Below, piece after piece: positions 58,235 through 64,000 of a DNA stretch of 64,000 bases. Numbering within the stretch: position 1 is the stretch's first letter; each line of letters opens with the position of its first letter. Origin of the DNA: Alitta virens (Eukaryota; Annelida; Polychaeta; Phyllodocida; Nereididae); NCBI GenBank assembly GCA_932294295.1, contig OW028577.1, positions 6,103,501 to 6,167,500 of the forward strand. Reading direction: 5' to 3'. The notes below the pieces were generated by a model. The model did no database searches, had not been told where the DNA came from, and saw only the letters and a list, made by a program, of their open reading frames with translations. A program made the translations under genes and the position numbers.

Positions 58235-59327
58235 AATGTACCCATGGTGTAATTGTTTTGTACCACTGAACCCCATCCAAGTGTCAGAAACAAATATTTC
58301 TGCTTTACAGTTATCCTACTTCTCCATTACAATTCATGCTCCATCTACAATTCGTGTAATTAATGGTTGTCAGTCCAGTCACAAAGCTTTCGGGAAAATT
58401 TTTAGTATTTTTAAAATCGAATGAAAACTCACGGAGTTATTAAATAAAATAAACGAATACGTCAGACTGCTATTATGGTCTGCGGTCGCTGAATCCACGA
58501 GTCAGGTCCCACCCACTTTCTGCCAGCCTTCCAATCGCAGCGTGGTATGGCTCATGACTGTTGTACATGAGGAATTGTACAACGGCGTACCTAATACTAA
58601 ATAGCACTGGTGAGTGGTACAATATATAATGTGCTATTACCATATCTTACTATGTCCTGTATTACTAAAATCTTCACATAGATAAATGAACATATTTCAT
58701 TCAAGAAAGCCAGTGCAGCTGAAAATTCGTTTATTTTTGTTTGGTGAGCTCCATATGTGTATGGGCCATTCTCTGGCAAAAAGAAATACTCCTTGAAGCT
58801 ACTCAATTGAAACATGCTTGCTTGCTCGTTATATGCAACATCAAACAGTAAACTTTGTGATAAATAATAAAATCCATACGATCTGTGTATTATGAAATAT
58901 TGGAATATGTACATAGCAAAACTAGTCGTATTGACAAAATTGGGTGACCTAGGTCTATTTGTAAGTGTTTGAAAGGATTAATGCAAGTAGGTCACCCAAA
59001 AAAAGCCTGCATTTTTATGGAGTAAATTACATGTATTCCGTATATGCTGCAGCCCTGTGTTACATACTGAGGCTCAGCCTGCATGGTTCAGTGCACAAGA
59101 TCTTCAAAAACCTCACGTCTCATGTTGATCCCAGTAGTGCACTTGGGGCCATGCTCTGTGCATATGCAGTAGTCATTTGAGCTGGTAGGACGTGCAGTCA
59201 GTGCACTGGTGATATGTGCCAGTCTGGGGACACTGCCTGGTAAGTATAGTTGACACAAAGCATGCATGAAAAATATTTCACACAAAATTTGCTAGTGGAT
59301 ATGATTTCTCTGGAAAACTATATACAC

Positions 59328-59488
59328 ACATGGCCAAATGTGCCACGTGCGTTTTCCATGAGAAGGATAAACGCAAGTAAAACGCATGGTTTTTGCCTAA
59401 TTATAAATTTATAATGAGGTGAAAACCATGCGTTTTCCATACGTTTATCGAATCGCATGGAATATGCACGTGGTACATTTGGCCATGT
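59328..59488. mobile_element. Hairpin MITE, family 1, copy 2
   Basis: ACATGGCCAAATGTGCCACG at the left and its near-inverse at the right, with inner GCGTTTTCCATG arms. Same family as 472-612. Confidence 0.75.
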
Positions 59489-59792
59489 ATGTATTGTAGC
59501 CCAGACCTGATGTTTTAAAATGTTATAGAGATATTTGAAAACAATGCGCATCCTGTTTGATACACGAAATATCAGCAACTGTTAATTTACAGTCTTTTAC
59601 GATATTTGTCGTGTGACAAACGTTAATATGCTTTCCAGAACATCAGTGATATACACGTTCATTTATTTGATGACACTTGTGACAAGATGGGACTAGATAG
59701 AACATAAGCAAATAGTGGTATCTCGTTGGCACGAAAATTACCATTTTTGGTGTAGCTATCGATGCCTTTTTTCGTTGTGCTTCTTTTTGCAG

Positions 59793-62700
59793 TGCAACAG
59801 CATCCGGCCCCATGTGTGTGGTGTATGCCCTGCTACTCAGCGTTGCTGGGGTCGTTCTAAGCCTTGCCCACTTCCTGTCATCTCATGAGGATGATCAAGG
59901 GCGCTACCTGTCGGTAAGTCAGACGCCTTTTATTGTTTAAACTGAAAAATGAAGTTTGCGATTTAGACATTAACAGGAACCGACCAAGTTAGCTAACTTA
60001 AATAAATTTGTCATTTGGTCTGTTTTGGATATCAGTGTAAGTTGGCAATTTTGTTGACATACTGCATTTACCAAACTGTAGTTTAATTATTATATAATAT
60101 TTAAAGTTGGAAATCACTGTAAGCCTAGGCTCTAATCAGTCCTGTACAGTACATTAAATTTCATTCATACAAATTTGCTACTGTAGGCCTAACTCATTGA
60201 CCCAATGTACTAGCTTGCAGAATCACAATGTAATAAAAGCATTATTTTGTTGATAGCAGTGAAATTTAATAGCACATCTAATCGCCATTACAAATAGTGA
60301 ATAGCCCAGTAGCGATATAGTGGATTTCATTACATCGTTGCATGGGCTTGCTCCAGTGTGCACTCTGACATCTAGATCTCATTACATACAGTTTTTGCAG
60401 CATTACTTTTAGCAAATTTGGAGTGTTATTATGCGTGATGACTGCTAAATTCCATGCACTGAATTTTCCATGCCAATGAACCAGATGAACCTTTCCTGTG
60501 TTATATACGATAATATACTACATGGTTCCATGCTAGAACTTAGCAATGAATATTGAAGGTATACATATCTTCCTTGATGCCACTTTTCCTGAACATAGAG
60601 AGGTTCCAGTTTATCTTTAAAAATTCTCGTTATATGATGAAGAGCTTAAAATAGAAACCACACTTAAAAATGGCAATGACATGCAAGACAAAATATTGAC
60701 CAAATGACACATTAAAATACATGTAAGGTTGTTACAATGACATGAAAGTGCATCACTTCTGCTTTAATATTACACCTCACACATATATTACATACCTGAA
60801 TACACATTTGAATTGGCATGAGTGGAATGGGGACATCCTCTCACACATCACATCATGATGTGTGCTCAAGGCATCATACTATCTCTCATGCCATGACAAT
60901 GGGGTGGTTGTCATCATAGCACCAGAAATAAGACACAAATTTTAAAGTGATTCAACAAACCTACGAATCACTTTATTAAATTGGAGTTTTTTTGTTGTGA
61001 AAAAGCAACTGTACTAAGAATATCAGAAAAACCTATTTAAAAAACACAACGAAAATGTCCATCATCCAACTAACGACCAAAGACTGGTCATTCAATTTAA
61101 CGTACAAAAATACATTTCTTGCTCCTCATGATGGACATGTTAGGTAGTGTGTGTCACGAAATAGTATCTTTTTATATCACAGAAAATATTCGCTTCATGT
61201 GCCAGTAAAGTATATCAAAAGAACTCTTTAAAAGAGTTATTGCGAAAAGCACCAAAATGCCATCGTTACAGCTGGTCGACCGTAATATTACTTCTCAAAT
61301 ACAGTGTGAATCATGGTTACAGATATTCCACATCTACCTGTATTCTGCCTCCATCCTCTTCCTATTCTACATCAGCATCTCCATCTTAGTGCGCAAAGGT
61401 CATTCAACCGGAAGTGATGACCTGTTTGGGTCACGTGACACCCTGGACAGCCTTGAAGGGCCTCGAGGGGCCCTGGAAGACGAGGGTGAGGGAGGAGGGG
61501 AAGGAAAAGACCCGGATCACCTGAATTTTGTCCAGGAAGATGGCTCAGATGAGAGGAAGGCTCCTTCATACTCTTACCATGGAGAAGGAATCAGTCTGGT
61601 ACTCAGAGTAGCTGTGATTGGTAGGTCATGTATACTGATAGTCATATCATAGCATATTTAATAGTATATTTATTTCTCACGAATCCGTTTTCATTAATAC
61701 AATGTACACCAGGCATTACAGCAGTTTTGGAGCGAGCTTGGACAGTTGCATCCTCAGAACGACTTTTCAAACTGATTGAAACATTTGATAAGAAGATATA
61801 ATCATCCCAACATCTGGGCAATAAACTTGTTTTCACCTCTTTTGACCAAAGTTCCCCCCTTTTCTGTGCAGTTGTAATGCTATTTCTGTATCTTCTCCTC
61901 CAATGACTTGTATAGCACAGACAAGTATTTTATGACAAGGACATTAGGAATGGGCTAGAAACGTTGGTCAATTAATTTACAATCTTTCTGATCTGTCTCT
62001 TTCACCCCTGAACTGTCCATGCTCGCTCTAAAACTGCTGTATATATCAACCAAATGCATTATGACAGCTTCTACGAAATTGTATTGTTCTCCTTATGATG
62101 CTGTTGTGCCCCTATAAATGGGAAATTGGAGCAGGTTGTTGATTTAGGAGTCGAGTTAAACAACATAGGGGTTTGCTGTTTTAATTGCCTAGAAATATGC
62201 ATGCCATGCATACAATGAAAAAGATGGTCCTAATTGGATGCTGTGAACGACTTTTCAATTCTAGGGTCCTTAGTTGCTTATCATTGCATTGGATATCAGC
62301 ATAACAGTAAGATCCGTCTCATTGCAACAAATGTCATATATTACCTCATTTCAGTCTGAACAATATTTTGCAATTATACAATGGTTACATGTGAGACATA
62401 AAGACATGTACACCCGAAAATGTCAATGTACAATGAGGCTGATAGGCCTAGATGTACATAACATTTGAGGGTGTACTTATCTCATGTCTCACCACTGAAC
62501 CCCAATATTTTTATTGTCAATTTGTTCTTTCTAATGTTTCATTGATTACGACTCACTGATTAATAGCATTTTGAATTGAATTGAATTGAATTGAATTTAT
62601 TTAGCATCCTGATATCATACATGCATGTACATACATCAATTATTACAAATAACACTTTTCATATGGCTTTAAATTATTAATTATTATGTAAAAACTAGGA

Positions 62701-63680
62701 CGCTGGGTCAGGCACCTGAGCTATAAGCTGTTTGAATGATGCCTGCCTGTATTTTATATGAGAAAAGAGATTTTAACCGTAGAAAAAAAAATAATAATAA
62801 TAAATAAATATATATAGAAAAATACAATATATCAGTGGTAATTATAATGATGAAAAGGTTTATATATATAATATATTCTTTAAAACTAGCAAAAAAATAA
62901 GGCGTTTCGGCTACAATTCGTCTAATAAATTACTGTCTGTTATATATTTGGATTGGTCAAGAACTTAGCTTTGAAAACGGGTTTGAATTTTAAAAATCGG
63001 ATATAAATTGACCAAGTTATTAAATAAAACCTACCAGTAAGTCAGATCGCTAAAATTGCCTGCACTCACTGAATTCATGCCCACTTTCTGTCTGCCTACC
63101 AATCGCAGTGCGGCGTGGCTGGCTAACAATTGTACATGAGGATTTGTACAACGGCGTGCATAATGCTAAATTGCACTGGTGAGTGGTACAAAATGACATA
63201 TCATATATACAGTGCTCTACCTGTGTGTTTCCATATGTATTTCATAAATGGGATTACTGTAATAGGATTACTTTTATTCTGACTAACATATATTTTGTAA
63301 AAATCAATGATGGCAATACTTGCAAAATTGCAGCTATATAACTTATAACACAGGGGCATAGAATTTGTTCATTATATACGTTTATATATATAACAAATAT
63401 ATAAAGGTGTATGTCAGATTTATTTTACGTGTACCCCTTATTGAATGAGTGTGTGAATATCACTGAGATCATTTTCATAGACACAGTGTAACATTCAGCT
63501 GATTTATTGACAATCATTTCAGTGTTTGGCATGGGCAGTGTCATACTTGATGGATTCCGCCTACTTCAGTTCACAGAGAAGGTGCAGTGGCCATGCCAGG
63601 GCAAGATCTTCATGGCACAGTCAATTCTCAGGATCATCTTCATCTTCTTCCAAATATTCTTCATCTTCAAGTATCACAAA
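59793..63680 (+). CDS. OTOP: Otopetrin-family proton channel, 5' exons
   Basis: Three phase-consistent exons: 59793-59913 (acceptor TTTTTGCAG, donor GTAAGT), 61305-61620 (acceptor AATACAG, donor GTAGGT) and 63523-63680 (acceptor ATTTCAG, donor GTACGT). They encode TM1 (V-V-Y-A-L-L-L-S-V-A-G), TM2 (I-Y-L-Y-S-A-S-I-L-F-L-F-Y), a long acidic Gly/Glu/Asp-rich linker, TM3 (E-G-I-S-L-V-L-R-V-A-V-I-V-F-G-M-G-S-V-I-L-D-G) and TM4 (I-F-M-A-Q-S-I-L-R-I-I-F-I-F-F-Q). The L-R-x-x-x-x-x-F-G-x-G pattern and F-Q at the end of TM4 are typical of otopetrins, 12-helix channels that pass protons into the cell. No start codon exon was found upstream, and the remaining exons lie beyond the right edge. The family call is firm; the member is not resolved. 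Confidence 0.87.
59914..61304. other. Otopetrin intron 1 (of those seen)
   Basis: No exon or repeat I can support. Two CACACATCA-like tracts near 60840. Confidence 0.5.
61719..62039. mobile_element. 321-bp MITE with TA target in otopetrin intron
   Basis: Left arm CAGCAGTTTTGGAGCGAGC, right arm its inverse with scattered mismatches, flanked by TA on both sides. No coding capacity. Confidence 0.75.
62391..62492. repeat. Hairpin repeat H, copy 2
   Basis: GTGAGACATAAAGACATGTA faces TACTTATCTCATGTCTCAC across a TAGGCCTA-containing centre. Related to 58183-58234. Confidence 0.65.
62575..62598. repeat. (GAATT)n microsatellite
   Basis: Five tandem GAATT units in the otopetrin intron. A short AATA-type run follows at 62790-62815. 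Confidence 0.8.
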
Positions 63681-63733
63681 GTACGTTTCTCTGCAAACTC
63701 ATGCATTACAGATTTCATCGATCTCAAGACGTA

Positions 63734-63997
63734 CAGTTTGTTTCATTAAAAACAACCCATCAAATTGAAACTAGACAAAGCTGTCATAGCTGGCTACTCA
63801 AAACCGGATCTAAAAGTACATATTTATGATATATTTGATTATTTTTTTACATTTACCAAGGTTTATATTTATCTGGTGATAGATGTAAGCCAATTAGTAG
63901 CTATAGAAGTGGACAGAAGCAGCTGGCTTTAGCATGTTAAGCCAGGTACAGGTCACTATAAACAAGTAGAGTCGACCGTATTTTATGAAACTAACTA
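63734..63997 (-). mobile_element. TA-flanked MITE, CAGTTAGTT family, inverted copy
   Basis: Read on the minus strand it has the same terminal and GGTCGAC/CTACT blocks as the copies at 1224 and 16072. It starts after TA at 63732-63733 and ends near the window edge. Confidence 0.7.
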
Positions 63998-64000
63998 TAC

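Larger units (their letters stand above)
56281..59792. other. DNA between last L1-family exon and first otopetrin exon
   Basis: I looked for an Ig5 exon (Cys, Trp and D-x-G-x-Y-x-C spacing) and found none. Contents are an AT-rich LINE-type tail near 56820-56860, a tRNA-like SINE head at 57297-57370, repeat D copy 3, a hairpin repeat at 58183-58234 and a MITE at 59328-59488. Confidence 0.5.

Noticed and set aside
61372..61569. 65-codon minus-strand frame rich in Pro and Leu
   Set aside because: Antisense of the acidic otopetrin linker.

Overview
The window is animal genomic DNA. It is AT-rich, has small exons with GT/AG introns, and carries many transposon relics and microsatellites. The genes (a carbonic-anhydrase-related protein, TRPV channels with ankyrin repeats, an L1-family immunoglobulin adhesion protein, an otopetrin, a methuselah/adhesion-type GPCR relic) and the repeat landscape suggest a marine invertebrate. 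A deuterostome such as an echinoderm fits best, but that is an inference and not proven by the sequence.

Layout. 0.9-2.8 kb (+): the last recognisable exons of a CA10/CA11-type carbonic-anhydrase-related protein, whose 5' part lies off the left edge. 4.9-40.3 kb (-): a tandem array of three units of about 11.75 kb. Each unit holds two head-to-tail TRPV-type channel genes (here TRPV-A and TRPV-B, two coding exons each) plus the 3' part of a decayed GPCR gene. TRPV-B is intact in all three units. TRPV-A is intact only in unit 1, frameshifted in unit 2, and broken at least three times in unit 3. Only after unit 3 does the GPCR relic continue into its extracellular region (to about 41.65 kb), where a SINE with a microsatellite tail interrupts it. 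42.1-46.2 kb: a 4.16 kb element with 40-bp terminal inverted repeats, full of tetranucleotide microsatellites. 48.05-50.0 kb (-): a 5'-truncated non-LTR retrotransposon with a perfect 74-bp palindrome inside it. 50.7-56.3 kb (+): exons for the signal peptide and Ig domains 1-4 of an L1/neurofascin/neuroglian-family protein. One of these exons begins inside the arm of a 775-bp inverted-repeat element. 59.8 kb to the right edge (+): the first exons of an otopetrin proton channel.

The strongest structural signal is the mosaic identity of the array. The left part of unit 2 matches unit 3, and the right part of unit 2 matches unit 1. The switch falls inside TRPV-A exon 2, at about 20.42-20.47 kb. 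That is the pattern left by one recent unequal crossover between two older units (alpha and beta), giving alpha, beta/alpha, beta. The TRPV proteins keep the family architecture (ankyrin repeats, pre-S1 linker, six membrane segments, the post-S6 W-x-x-x-x-A-x-x-I-L helix), but their pore loops read HGFG or YGFG with no acidic residue. They may therefore be lineage-specific channels with altered selectivity. All exon models come from reading splice sites and phases by eye, without transcript evidence.
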